Assembly (NCBI GenBank): GCA_030762175.1
Contig: CM060834.1
Coordinates: 27,601,501-27,665,500 of the forward strand
Length of the DNA: 64,000 bases
Reading direction: 5' to 3'
DNA from: Metallyticus violacea
Taxonomy: Eukaryota > Arthropoda > Insecta > Mantodea > Metallyticidae
Positions 34,722-46,929 of the stretch are shown here, in pieces. The translations under genes and the position numbers were made by a program. How positions within the stretch are numbered: the stretch's first letter is position 1; every line of letters starts with the position of its first letter. Under the pieces are notes generated by a model. That model did no database searches, was not told where the DNA came from, and worked only from the letters and a program-made list of their open reading frames with translations.

Positions 34722-36540
34722 GTAATTATTAATATTTTGTGAGCGAATTTTAAGATATATTATCATATTCTGGTTTTAGTCGTGAGATAGTTTTACTACA
34801 TATCACTCGATTTTCTGCGTAACCTCGTTAGGCCCGTGAATTATCAATAATTTCAGAACTTCTTATGATATTACTTATGATAAAGTACGAACTTACGCCA
34901 GTAAATTATTTGATAAAATTCCAGAATATTAGTCTGATATAAAAACAAGTTCATCAGCAACTCTCCTTTCTTAAATACAAATGCAAGCGTATTTGAACTT
35001 TCTAAAATACACCAATAATATCCTTCAGAAATAAACAAACAAAAAATTAAAACATATACACAGCACACCAGCCAGGAGTTCACGAAAGTTTCACGGGCAG
35101 TGTAAAGAGCTTGCTAGCGGTGAATAGTCAATGGTGTGCCATACTCATTTTGGTCCTTCTCGGGGAAGTAGGTACCGCGGGAATAATAAATTAAACATTT
35201 AAACACAAGTTTATTAAAAAATTGAAGAAAGCTCTGTGATGTTTGTTGAAATTGAACATTTCACCTTCTTGATTTAATTTTCCGGCACCTTTGTAGCTTG
35301 TGGATTACGCATATTGACTTCATGTTAGATTTCCTTAAAATAAAAGTCGCGCATCCCGAGAGCTGTGTCATGATCTGCCCATTACTCTTATGACAATACT
35401 TGCATACCTTCAAATGTCCCTTCTGTTTATTTAAATGGCCTGTTTCTCGCCACTTTTTAAATACATCGCGCATCTTCGGCTTCTGCTTGTAGTGTAGACT
35501 CAACTCAATTAAGGGTCATCATAATTGTCGTTCGTTCACTAAAAATTCACTTCTACCTAAAATAAGTTCATTCTCTTACTAGTATGTTATTGTACCTATA
35601 GACAGCGTACGCCAAACAGCTTCCAAATATTATTAAGAGGGAATGGAAATGTCAGCGGGTGATAATCGGGGGGTTTACTGCTATCGCATAAAATTTTCAT
35701 TGGCCCGCACAGTGCATTATATAATGATTTTATTTTAAAAAAAAATTATGGGTATTATGATTTAAAAGTTATTTTTGAAGATGCTTTGCAGATGTTTATG
35801 TGAGGGTATGCGCTTTTATGAAGGAGGAGAAGGAGAAGAAGAACGGAATTAGACAAAGTTTCTACAATAGTTCTGTATTGTAGGAACACACCTCCAATGC
35901 TGTACTTATCAGATAGTATTCGTTTTCACCCTTTCCTGATTGTCTTTAGGACTAACTGATCCTTTCATATCACAGAAGAGAGTGAACGAAATATTTTGCT
36001 TCCGGAATCATAGTGACGCACCCAGGTTTCGACTTCTATGCCAGTACTTGCCAGAAAATCTTCTATTTTGATTTACTGTGTCAAAGAAGAACACAGGAGT
36101 CATCTTTTGCTTATTAGTCAGGTTTCCTGTAAAACCATCGTCCACACAACTTCCGTAGCTTGAAAATGTACTTGGCTTTGGCAGGTGCGGATCCCAAACT
36201 GATAACTAATTCCTCAGGACGTGTAAATAAATGCGCCTATTTTAACAGATAATGGCTTCAGTTTGACCCAATTTTTCATCGCTTACTACCATGCTGGTTG
36301 CTGGTCAAGGATTAATGTTCGCCTAATTGTAAACACTTCTATTCACTTTTACACCGTTTTTCCGTCAATGCAGCCATCTCCATAATGTTACAGCGTTCCA
36401 CGAGGTTTCACATTTGCCCACTACATAAATGTGATATTGTTGTACTTCGTACGAGTATTAATCAAACCGTGTCATTTATTGGGCAGTGTCAACATCTCTA
36501 AAAAAATATCTTCTCTGCGCAAGTTTTAGTATAGCAACCA
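34722..36540. other. Unassigned; distal part may be LTR-element leader
   Basis: No protein family recognised. An 80-codon minus frame at 35261-35503 is unidentified. In minus orientation, sequence below 36540 follows the primer-binding-site-like TTGGCGTCCAACGTGG, so it may be the start of a retrotransposon body, but no gag or pol motif could be read. Confidence 0.35.
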
Positions 36541-37368
36541 CGTTGGACGCCAAATTTTGAACCAGATTAGTATGGGTATTATCGTCGTCGTCGTTGTGTA
36601 GTCGGTCCTGGTGGTGTAGTGGTAACCATATTTTCCTTCTAAACCCAAGGTCGCGGGTTCAAACCCGGCCAGGATCGATGGATTTTTACGCCCGAAAAAA
36701 TCCAAAGTATGGCTTCTTTCGGAAGGGAAGTAAAGCCGTGGGTCCCATGTCGTACATTTACACCACGATAAAGAACCTCAAGCCTGAAAGAAGAGGCTTC
36801 TGAGCAAAAAGTTGTCGGCCGTTTCACGCCCTGAATTGAATGGGACGCTGATGACCTGTGATATTAAAGAGCGTCGCAACGATGCCAACGGAGTTACACG
36901 CACAATCTTCGGTCCTATTTTTAAAAATTCAAACACACCCTTTCAATTGGCTGTTAAAATTCATCTACCATGATCCATTCGCTATTTTTTGAAAGTTTAA
37001 AACATTTTATAGACATTGACTATTTTAAACAGTTAGCAATGCAACCACCGGTCGGGTCAGAGCCCTCAACGAATTTAAAAGTTCTTGAGTTTATTAACCC
37101 TGCAGTAGCTGTCCTTTTAAAAAAGAAAGGGGCTTCTGGTGACTTTCTCTGAATAGAGGTTTTATGATCCTTACGTTGACTTTTCCAAGTTTACGTAACA
37201 AAATGCCAAGGAACTTTCTCTTTTTGTTGACATTCATTTCACATGTTAACCGTATTATACATATAATTCTATCTACATTCCTTACAATACACGAAATATT
37301 ACCATTAGGCTTACATAAATATACATTATAATTATATTTCATGGGGGCGGATCGGAAGAACTGTTTCA
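36541..37368 (-). mobile_element. Second gypsy-like LTR, interrupted by SINE-A
   Basis: Sequence 36890-37368 matches the LTR at 20600-21109, including the AT-rich U3-like start and the TTAAAAAAGAAAGGGGC block. In minus orientation the inner end reads GGTTCAAAATTTGGCGTCCA, placing a CA end five bases before a TGGCGYCC primer-binding site, as in the first LTR. A complete SINE-A occupies 36601-36875. Confidence 0.7.
36601..36875 (+). mobile_element. SINE-A copy, full length, inside the LTR
   Basis: Best full-length member: GTCGGTCCTGGTGGTGTAGT start with A box, B box GGTTCAAACCCGG at 36656-36668, body blocks GGAAGGGAAGTAAAGCCGTG and AAAGAACCTCAAGCCTG, and a 3' hairpin GACGCT...AGCGTC at 36845-36875. 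The A/B-box spacing fits RNA polymerase III internal promoters. A clear target-site duplication was not found. Confidence 0.93.
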
Positions 37369-38843
37369 AAGTATGAAATCCTTGGGTTTTCGTTTCAAGA
37401 AAACACTGTCAATTTTCTGTTACTTTTCAAAACGTTTGTGGATCTGAAATACAAATTTGGTGGCACACGCGTGGGTATCTTACTAGCATCAAGGCAAGTT
37501 CATGGGTGCCTGCATAACAAAACAGATCCTTGATACCTGAAAGGTGCTCTTGATCATGTACTGAACGAGATATGTTGGAAGTATCATTAACTCTTGATTT
37601 ACTGACTGCATTCAAATTCAGCGTTTGAAATATGTGGTAGGCAAACCTGTAAGTGATACCACGTGGGCTGATTAATTATTTGGATGTCGAGTTCAAATTA
37701 ATAGCTCCATTGTCGTTTATTAAACGTATTACTTTTAATAAATATGCAGTTAATATGCGCATAATATTTGTGGGGTAATATTGTTCATCAGTCATGTGAA
37801 ATTAAGGTTGAATTTTAGGGAGTGGACTTGACCAAGATACCATTACCGAAATAGATGGCAGAGGTCGCTTATGCAGGATTCGCGAACTGGAGGTCTGTGA
37901 CTATTCTTTATATATACACATATCAGGTTTACCTTTGTTCTCACAACTGGCAAGTGCCAGGGAGGCAGCCTGGAAGGCTTCCTTTCTAAAGAAAAAATTA
38001 ATCGTGGTTATCATTTTATCTATTTTGTTATTAGTAAAGCTCAAATTCCATTGTCGGTTCATTGCACGACCATTGAAAACAAGACCTGCAGCTCTACTAT
38101 GTCGCGGTTCCATGTTAAGCAGTACAAAGTAATATCCCATTTTGTACGGCCTTAGATCAGTCGTTTGCACCATTCAACGTCGTCAAAGCAGTACATAGTT
38201 GTAAATCAAGCGATTAGTCATGACAAAAATGATTGTTTATTTTACGTTTGCCAATTCCAGTGGAAGGGCTGCGAAATGTTTACATCCTCTGCTGTTATTG
38301 CATTCCCCACCGCAGACTCGTAGCAGAACACAACACTCGCAGCAATCAGCAGTTATGACTCAATATAAGCAGATAGAAACCTCACTGACTTATCCATACA
38401 GGAAGAAACTCTGTATGGATAAATGCTCTCTGCCGGAGCTGCTGGTGTGGTAGAGCTGAAATCAGGAACGACAGAGCAGAGAGCTGAAAGTAGTGACTTC
38501 CACAGATACAGCTAGATAATCATGCTTACAAGCGCAACAGCATGATAGTTCAGGCGGTTACAGCGTCATGCTATAGTTATGATGGTAGAGTTTCGAATCA
38601 TCACGTCCTGATGCCGGAGTTAAATGAGATTCCAACATTACATTGATTTACTCCCTAGCATAGTACCATTCACACAATGCACCATAAATTGATATTTACA
38701 ATTTTTTTCTATGGAATCAAAGAAGATTTATTCATTCCTATCAATTCATATTTACTAATTGGAGCGAGCGTAGGCCGTCAGGCCGTAGAGAGTCGCAGCA
38801 AACCACTGGGTCCACCGGTTTCTAGGATTTACCCGAGGTTAGC

Positions 38844-38903
<60 letters not shown>

Positions 38904-39824
38904 AATAATAATAATATTAATGAAAAATAAAAATAAAGAAAAAATATTAACAATGTAACAAATTAACACTAATAATAAAAGTAGATAAGGATAAAACACT
39001 GAGAAAGAGTCGCACTTGAAATTGCTATATATATATATTTGTTTATATGAGTTAATTGCAAATTCCAGTAAGACAACAGGTGAAAAAAAAATAAAAAAAA
39101 AACTTAGTTTGGTAATAAGGAACAACATATTGCAGCCAGAAGGTTACGGAGGACAACAATAGGTTACATTATCTTTAACAAAAAATGCAATATTTACACT
39201 TTTACAAGCGGTCACGCAAAAATTCCTATTCCGTTCGGGACTGAGGAGTTCGTTTCTCTTCACCGTCTCTCGGGACTAGAGCTCTAGCAGCTCAATGAAT
39301 TTCTCTACGGCCAAGGGTAAGTGCAATAACAAAAAACACGTTCATCTTACCTCCCCCCTCTCTCCCCCTTTTCCTTTTTACAGGGTTGCCACCTATCAGA
39401 GTTGCGAGCTATGGCCAGTGCCTGAAACCATAAACAAAAGTTCTGAAAATATTTACTTTTCTTCTATATTATCTGTATTTATGTTCTATACCATACATCT
39501 AAAGTATATCCAATGTGAATGAATAATTTCATAATATGAAGGCAAGTCAAATAAAATTTCAATAATAAATTCAACATTCCTCCCATATCTTGTAAGTTGG
39601 CAGCACTGTTACAAATGCTTTAAGGAGTATCATATAAGCGGCAGGACACTGTAAGCAACCAAATAGCACCGTTGCCAAATCGGTCGAAAAGTAGTGAGTT
39701 GAGTTACTTGAAGCTTGGCTTAGCTACTTATTTTTTTTTTACCATTGGTTACTTGCTAGTTAAGTTACATCTTACAAGTGTTATTAACCCCTAAAGCAGG
39801 TGTGCATTAATGTGGGTGGTTTCT
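37369..39824. other. Unassigned sequence with a microsatellite
   Basis: No gene recognised. Frames at 37901-38173 and 38220-38453 lack motifs. The segment 39666-39780 (TTGCCAAATCGGTCGAAAAG, then a T-run and GTTACTTGCTAGTTAAGTTA) looks like a terminal stretch of some hAT elements, but no partner terminus was seen. Confidence 0.35.
38845..38915. repeat. (TA)n/(ATA)n microsatellite
   Basis: A run of about 26 TA units passes into ATA repeats, seen directly. Confidence 0.97.
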
Positions 39825-40362
39825 TTCATCAGTGACTGAAGGGCTAACCGACTCACAGCTTGTGTTATTTTCAGACGAGACATGGGTTCACCAAATGGTC
39901 AACTGCTCCGAAAATCCAAATTGTATACAAGAAACAATTGTTTATAATAGAAACATTGGAGTTTGGTGTGCGATTAGCGCAAGACATACAATCGGTCGAT
40001 TTTTTAAATACAGGGAGGTGCCGAAACACATCCTGACTCCATTTTTTAATCAGGACGGAAGTAAAAAACCATCTAGATGGTGGTTTTAACAAGATGCCGC
40101 TCTGCTCATACAACAGAGAAGTGCATTAGAAAAGTGGCTGAAGATAAGAGTAATTAATGCTTGTATGGCTTGTAGTGTATGCCTCTTACTCCCCAGAACT
40201 AACTGTTTTTTATTATTATTTGTAGGGTAGCCAGAAGGACAAAGTGTACAAAACAAATCCTCATACATTAGAAGAATTCAACATACTTGTACGGTGCCAA
40301 AAGGAATGTGTTTACTTGGTTCAATGCGTGAAAGGAGGCGATCTTCCCAGCATTCGCTAAGG
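39825..40362 (+). pseudogene. DUF4817-group transposase, catalytic half
   Basis: The plus strand reads TDSQLVLFSDETWVH (first catalytic Asp), NIGVWCAISARHTIGRFF, HILTPFFNQDGSK, and a shifted second-Asp region QDAA near 40092-40104. It continues with TTEKCIRKVAED-like sequence in another frame, GSQKDKVYKTNPHTLEEFN at 40226-40284 (the usual DKVYKTNPHTLEE block), and KGGDLPSIR near 40333-40359. This order is the C-terminal two-thirds of insect transposases whose N-terminus is DUF4817. The HTH half is missing. It is a different subfamily from the copies at 46.9 and 62.8 kb. Confidence 0.85.
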
Positions 40363-41229
40363 TAAGATTTTATACACAGAAAAGCAGAGTATAGGCACGG
40401 CCGGCTGTGCCATGTCCAACTACCGAGCCGCAAAGCCCCATGCGAGCGGTAAGGACACATTTTGGAAGCCCTATAAGATGCCATATCGCAAAAAATGAAT
40501 GGAATATTTTAAATAAAATTAAATTATAGTTCCATTTAGAGTTGCATAGAATTGCATTGTATTTTTTCTGCCCCTTTACATAATAATAACGTGGAAAGAA
40601 AATGTTCATTAATACAATCACTGTGGACAAATGTGAAAAACGTTTTTTAGGAACAGTCAGTAAATAATTTCTGGCAATTAAATATAAACTAAAAATTTAA
40701 GTGTCAATTTTCATAATTTCTTACTTTCTAAACCAGATTTGCTCATGAAATTAGTTATAATTGCAAACACTTGTTATGACAAGCAGTAAATTTATAAGGT
40801 GAAGAATCTAGGAATGTGTTGATGTGAGGGAATAAGTGTAAAATAATGTTCTGTGGTGCGTACTCGACAGTAATGATAAACATGAAAGATGTAGAGGAGA
40901 AAGTGTTTTGATGTTAGGTTACATCTTTAGTCTTCAGGCTAATATACTTGAGCTAAAAACTGCACTTTCTATCTATATCCGTCTTTCCACTATTCGTTTG
41001 AGTATACTAACCGCGTTCCCTTAGCTGAAAGTACAGTAATTTTTACGAGAGTCAACAGTGTGCCTGGGTTGTAATCATCAGTATATATCACCGATGATGC
41101 TAAACTAGAAATAATCGTTAAATAATATTAATATATTGTTATAATGTATTACATTTATGATCAATATGTATTAATTGTTTATTTTACGTTTGGCAACGGC
41201 CAAGAAAATAATTGTCATTTCGACCCGAG
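40363..41229. other. Unassigned AT-rich sequence
   Basis: Nothing recognised between a transposase and a LINE remnant. Confidence 0.4.
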
Positions 41230-41935
41230 TGCTGCCGACATAGTATTTCTTTTGACATAAAGGACAAACTACAAAAAGCAATGTACAAACTAAATAAAAT
41301 AAATAATGAATACAATATGATAATTTCAAAAACTAAAATAAAAGTAATGGCGTTCCGAGGTAAATACCCAATAAGGACAAAAATTGGGATAGAATGAAAA
41401 ATAATAGAACAAGTATCACACTTTCAACATTTAGGTTGCGATGTCACTTATGAAGAATATCAAGGTATTAACATAAAAATACAAAAGTTCCAAGCTGCGT
41501 GGCAAACAATCAGAAATACTTTGAAAAACAAAGGGAGAAAGGACACAATTAAAATTCTAGGCAACCATGGCCCCACCAAATTTTTTTACGAAAGCGAGGC
41601 TTGAACTTTAATAAAAATGGGGGGAAGAAAATAAAATTCAGAAATCCATCTTTTATGATTTTCTAAAGTTCGCAAAAAAGAAGATCATAAGAAATGAAGA
41701 TATAAGAAAAGAATGTAAAATGCAATCAAAATTACTATAATTAGGGAATTATAGACAAGAATGGGTAAAACAGTTAAAAGGATACTAAGAAGATATAATA
41801 TTAAAATATGTTGACATATAACCCGAAAGAAAGATCAATTGGAAGACAATATAAATAAATAAAATGGACAGAAACAAAAAGGTGATTGGAACCCCTAATC
41901 CGTGATGGAGGAGAATGAAGACAGGATTAACCTGT
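41230..41935 (+). pseudogene. LINE reverse transcriptase C-terminal region
   Basis: Plus-strand frames read LQKAMYKLNKINNEYNMIIS and KTKIKVMAFRGKYPIRTKIG, then after a stop IIEQVSHFQHLGCDVTYEEY and KIQKFQAAWQTIRNTLKNK. Next come GRKDTIKILGNHG, NEDIRKECKMQSKLL, YRQEWVKQLKGY and, near the end, WKTI/GTPNP-like remnants. These are the thumb and C-terminal blocks of a non-LTR reverse transcriptase (KTKVMAFRGK, VSHFxYLGCD, RRTLKNKTRKDT, EDIRxEL). Several in-frame stops and shifts make it dead. The palm domain with YADD is not included. Confidence 0.9.
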
Positions 41936-44900
41936 GTATTTTGACGGTAAACCTCCTTTTCTCAAAGGGAACTACAGTAAATCAAACGTTAACTAGTAAC
42001 ACAAACTTTACTTAAGTGGAAGACCTGCGTGCATCAAACGAGGAGATAGGAAGGGTTCTATCTGCTTAATCTGAGCCGAGATCGACGATAGCTTTATTTT
42101 GTTTATGTCAATGCAACCTGTTGTAGTTGTTTTTTGTGTTTGTGTCTTCAGTTAGCATTCCTACAAGGCTGCACTAGCGTCATGTCAAGGTAGTGGGGTA
42201 GGCACTAATAGGAGCGAATGTAAACAATTCGCAGACCACTAAAATTGGAAAATATAAAATAAATGGACAATACTCTGCTAAAATATTTATTTATATTCTT
42301 GCCTTATATATTTATTTATATATTATAATGTATTTAATGATAGAAAAGTCCATCCACTGCCCGAGGAGCCAGAGGTCCTTAGACAGGAAAACTAAGTAAT
42401 CGGGGATGGCTTACAGATGTCAGACTGACTTCCTATATGCGCTTGCTTCTCATGGCCAACTGTCAAAACCCATATTCCGTGGTCTGTAATTTGGGGCATT
42501 TCGGAAGTTCTAACAAGTTATTTTATATCATGTTGATAATTATCACGTAAGTAAGAGATGCGTGTTTTGGAGAGAAATGCAAATTAAACTTAGCGTCCTT
42601 TTGGCCTCACAATGACTGCTCCACATAATTAAATCTTAAAGCATGAAAATGAGCTAGACAACATCTGTAAGGATGTGAATTAAGTGTAAAATTTATCGGT
42701 GATCTAAATTAATGTTGATATCATTACAGTGTAATTACATTAAGAACATGGTTCTCGCGTGGGTTCCTCCTAGTCGTAAATATCTGATTTACAGCAAGGA
42801 TGATGAATAGCATCTCTCATTACACGTGACTTTTGACATGTATGCACTGGTGTAATTATTCCACTTCATAATTTCTGTCGTTTTTCCTCGTTTCGGATAC
42901 CATGATATATGATGTCTGTGAGATGTAACTAGAGCTTCCTCTTTTGTTTGTTTTTTAAGTTTAAAACGGTTAAAAAAAGCCTTTGTTAATGTCTGCGTCA
43001 TTAAATTGTATTGTAAATGGCATATGTACTGAGATTTAAGCCCGTCTACTTTAACGTAAATTCTAAACCACTTCCGCAGGAAACACCAGTTAACAAACAT
43101 GTAGGATTGTTCATACAAACATTTCTCATTTCAATCAAATATATGTTTTTTTATAACAGTATAACATTTAAAAATATATAATGTTAAAAACCATTTCATC
43201 AACTTGTAAGAGAAATTAAATTAAAATAAAATGAATTACAGGCCCTTGGATTATATGCCATCGATTGATAGAGACAGAAGGGCGATGTGCTTAAGAGCCA
43301 TGTCATCCAGTAAGTACACCTCAAGCAGAAAGAGATTAAGGAGGGAGACAATGATAGTGAGGCACGAATTTAGAGGCATTCCTAATATTCTTTCCAGAAA
43401 GAGTATCTTGATATCTACAAGGAGTTCATACCGCTCAGAAGTAGCGCTTGTGAGAAATCTTTACATAGGCAAGCCACCGCTATGACGCACACCACACAAC
43501 CCACCTCGTCCGGACCTTTAGACTGTATTACAGAACCAGCGGAATGAAATAATAATGTGACCAGGAGAGTTAACTAACTTAATAACAACGGAATGACCTC
43601 GGAACCATCCGAATGCGAGTCCCAGTGGTACCACCTGAGCCTCCCCGCTTGGTTTTAAGATATGGGATATAAACCATTAATTATAATTTTATTTTTTTTT
43701 TTAAATGAGTATACTCTAGGTGTTGAACTTAATTAATTCTCTCGTCCTTGGAGAGACGGTACATGTGAACATGGCTAAAATACATTTCTGTCTGTCTCTT
43801 ATGTCAAAAAAATGAAAATAAACATATCCCAATAATGTATCAAGGTGTATAAATGATTCTGGATCACGTTTAATCACTCACGATAGAGATTAAAATAAAG
43901 TATATAAAAGTGAATTCCAGGCATATGGATTGGTTGGGATCAAGGGCAAGATAGGCCCGGCCCCCCACTCCAAAGAAAATGTCACAATTATTCACCATTT
44001 TCTCTTCTTCTGCCCAGCTTAAAAAATAAAAATGCATGATATATAATCTATAGGTTCTTTATTGTGTCTTATGCAATATGCAATCTTATGCACTTGCTCT
44101 GTAGTACCGGTAGCACGTAGGACCTCGGTTAGGGAGAGGTGCTCAGGGACCAGCTCGGAAAACTTTACACTTTAAACCTACACCTTCATAGGCCAGCAAA
44201 GATTAACAAGAACTTATGTTTGTATTCCTCTAAAATGTGCTAGTCTTTCTCCTGCTTATTTCTGCGTTCTTTTGGTATTTTCTCTTTTCTTAGGAATCAG
44301 ACGGTTCCTAGGGGCGGTTTTGGCACTTTGTGTGAAATTGGGTGTCCTCCTCACTGTTTCTCAATGGAGAGTTGACTTTCACAGTGTTAACTGTTAAGTT
44401 ACAGAAAGAAAAGTGTCTTTTGTGACAAAGAATAAAGTGGAACGTTTTATTGAAGACTCCCAAGTTTAACTGTTAAGTAGAAAATGAAACGATTTGGACC
44501 TCATCAACCGAAAGCTATAAGAGCTTACTCAGCAAGACGGCGCAAAATTAAGAAGTTTTATTTTCTTAATGGTTTGAAAAAAAATATCTTGACTTATAGC
44601 GTGTGAAGTGAGAAACGCATCTTTTCTGTAGGGGTTACATTAGAAAAGAAATAACAATGGAAAGTTTCGTTTCTGTTCAAGGACAGACATTACATGCATG
44701 TCGCAATTTTTTGTGATACATCAGGAAGAGTAAACCGCTTGAAAGACTAAAAAAAAAAAAAAATGCATTGTTGTTTCTGAATTGACTGCAGTAGGCTTAA
44801 GGCGTACTTTAACAACTGAGTTAGAAGACGTCTGAAGTTTATAGCACAACGTACGATGTAGAGAGTGTAGGGTAGAAGGATAAAAGAGGCCTTTTCCCAT

Positions 44901-45268
44901 GCCATTCATGTAGTTACATTCCTGGCCGCCATTGGTTGGGATTGTATTGAATTGAGCTAGTAAGCATAGAGCTGAGAGTTTGTGCCTATGGCTTTATTGG
45001 GAGGAAGGGATGGGGCGAGGGAGATATAGGTCAGGGTCTTTGAGGCATAATAAGTTGCTAACATCCTTTCTAGAAAGAGCCGGCGGATGCCCCCTCCCAG
45101 CTTCTTAGAAGAGCCTCTTCTAATATCCTTTCCAATGGGCAAGTCGGTACCACGCCGTATACAGCACCAGCCCACCAGTCCAGCATTCCCGTAAACGACC
45201 AGGGGAACCCACGAAAAAAATCCAAGATCAGGTTGGCCGGCTCCAATTAATCTGAGACCTTTCCTCAT
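41936..45268. other. Long unassigned stretch
   Basis: No recognisable gene. Frames at 42789-43118 (minus), 43231-43485 (plus) and 44957-45268 (minus) are open for 84-109 codons but carry no motif. The last lies in a notably GC-richer patch (about 44960-45270). This patch may be the body of an element, but I found no second copy in the window. Confidence 0.4.
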
Positions 45269-45600
45269 TCGATGTCCGAGTTAGAGAAGTCAGCATGGTT
45301 GGCATACAAAAAAAGTGACAGAAAACTTTCTTGGTAACAAGAAATCTGAGAACTATAAAGAAATTATGGAGGAAATGTTACAACATTTTAGAAATCTAGG
45401 GTGTAGAATGAGTGTTAAAGTGCATTTTCTCAACATCCATATTTATTACTTCACTGTGAATCTTGGTGCAATGAATGGAGAACAAGAATAGTTTCATAAA
45501 GACATTAAAACAATGGAAACCCGGTATCAGGACATTGGGATGTGTAAATGATAGCTGATTACTGTTGGTGTTTGAAAAGAGACACTAGTGAAGCACATGT
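45269..45600 (+). pseudogene. Fragment of a dispersed arthropod repeat protein
   Basis: The plus strand encodes LEKSAWLAYKKVTENFLGNK, SENYKEIMEEMLQHFRNLGC, RMSVKVHFLNIHIYYFTVNL, GAMNGEQE, a stop, then FHKDIKTMETRYQDIG and, shifted, ADYCWCLKRD-like residues. I recall this block (with FLGN, LGCNMSLKIHFLHSH, GERFHQDI and YQG) as a protein segment repeated many times in insect and other arthropod genomes and probably carried by a mobile element. I cannot name the element family with confidence. One stop and at least one frameshift mark it as dead. Confidence 0.6.
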
Positions 45601-46929
45601 TAAAGCTTCCAAAAATTTAATTTTCTTCTCCCTAATAGTGAAAAGAGTTTGGAATTCATAATTCGTTGACATATAGCTCCCTTTTTCAACAATTTCATTA
45701 ATGTTTAAGTTAAAATAAAACCTACAAAAACAGTTTTGTCTTAGCTATATGTTTAAAAACTTAATAAAATTTCATTAAAATTTAAATACATTATTATATT
45801 TGATGTGATTTTGTTTAAAAACCTAGCCTGATAGAATAAAACTGCAAAAATATGAATTCAGGATATTCGTGTAAAAAATAAAAAAGGCAGAAAAAAATAT
45901 GTTTTCGTACATCAGTTATTATTGGATTGAGGTTTCTGGAGAAAATTCCCTCAAAAATAATGAATTCGGTTGCTAATAGGGTTGCAAAGGTCAACATTGA
46001 CTTATTATATATACCCTTCTTACGTCCTCCGCAAGGAAGTTGGAAGTTTTTCAAGAGTAAATTACCACTAAGCCATTCATGAAAATAGGCTCATCTCTCC
46101 CTCGCTGTAAACTTCAATAAAAGGCAGGAAACAGACAGAAAGAATATGCGTGGGCATTACATCGTGACTGTGTAATACTTTAAAGAAATTCACTCTGCCC
46201 AAGAATAATCGAAAACCGGAGACTAGCGGCCCATGACCTCAAGCATATTAATTATGTAATTTTACGAAACATCTGTTGGTACTTGCTTTGCATAATGTTA
46301 AAACAATGCACACAAGAAGATTCGCCGGTGGGTGGAGTACTCTGGGAGCATCGGAATATGATGGGAGGGTGACTGCAAATTACATCAAGAATTTTCGCAC
46401 AAAAACGCCCCTTTTGCCACGGTTAAATCTTATCCACTTGAGTTGAATTTAAGAATGGTCAGAACATAAAAAACCTGGTTGTCATATTCTGCTTCAACAG
46501 CAAGCGGGCAGGATTTTATATCGCATAGCACTTTATTTTATTTTATTTTAAAGTGTTTTGACTGCTGTGCGTCAAGACAAGAATTGAATTTATCATATGA
46601 TCTCGTACTGTTCAAGCTCCAAATTTCAATGTCTTGAAAACTGGTAAGACGTTGTGGATGTAACTTGGTGGTCAATTAGGGCAGGCCTTACTAGAGGGTC
46701 CCAGTCTCTGAAATTATAAACACAATAATCATGATTCTTAGTAGAAAATATAAATTAATGTTGCTAATTTTATCATACCTAACATAGCATTAATTTCTTT
46801 AGGGACCTCCATCGATGATCAAGTTCTTCTCGCATTTCTACTCCTACTACTTTGATCAATAATAACAGGTGCATAGCTAGAGACAGCTAAGACTAAAAAC
46901 AATTGTTTTAACACAAGACACTCAAACTA
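45601..46929. other. Unassigned AT-rich sequence
   Basis: No gene or repeat recognised. Confidence 0.4.

Noticed and set aside
35261..35503. 80-codon minus frame containing DVFKKWRETGHLNK as a transposase
   Set aside because: Slight resemblance to helix-turn-helix linkers, but no flanking catalytic motifs.
36601..36680. tRNA gene suggested by A and B boxes
   Set aside because: The boxes belong to SINE-A, present in five copies. The sequence does not fold into a cloverleaf and has no intact acceptor stem. The same holds for the SINE-B heads.
39666..39780. hAT terminal fragment (TTGCCAAATCGG and T-rich GTTACTT repeats)
   Set aside because: Suggestive composition only. No second terminus or duplication could be located.
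44957..45268. 103-codon minus-strand frame in a GC-rich patch as a gene
   Set aside because: Composition is low-complexity Gly/Leu/Arg, with no motif, no continuation and no second copy for comparison.
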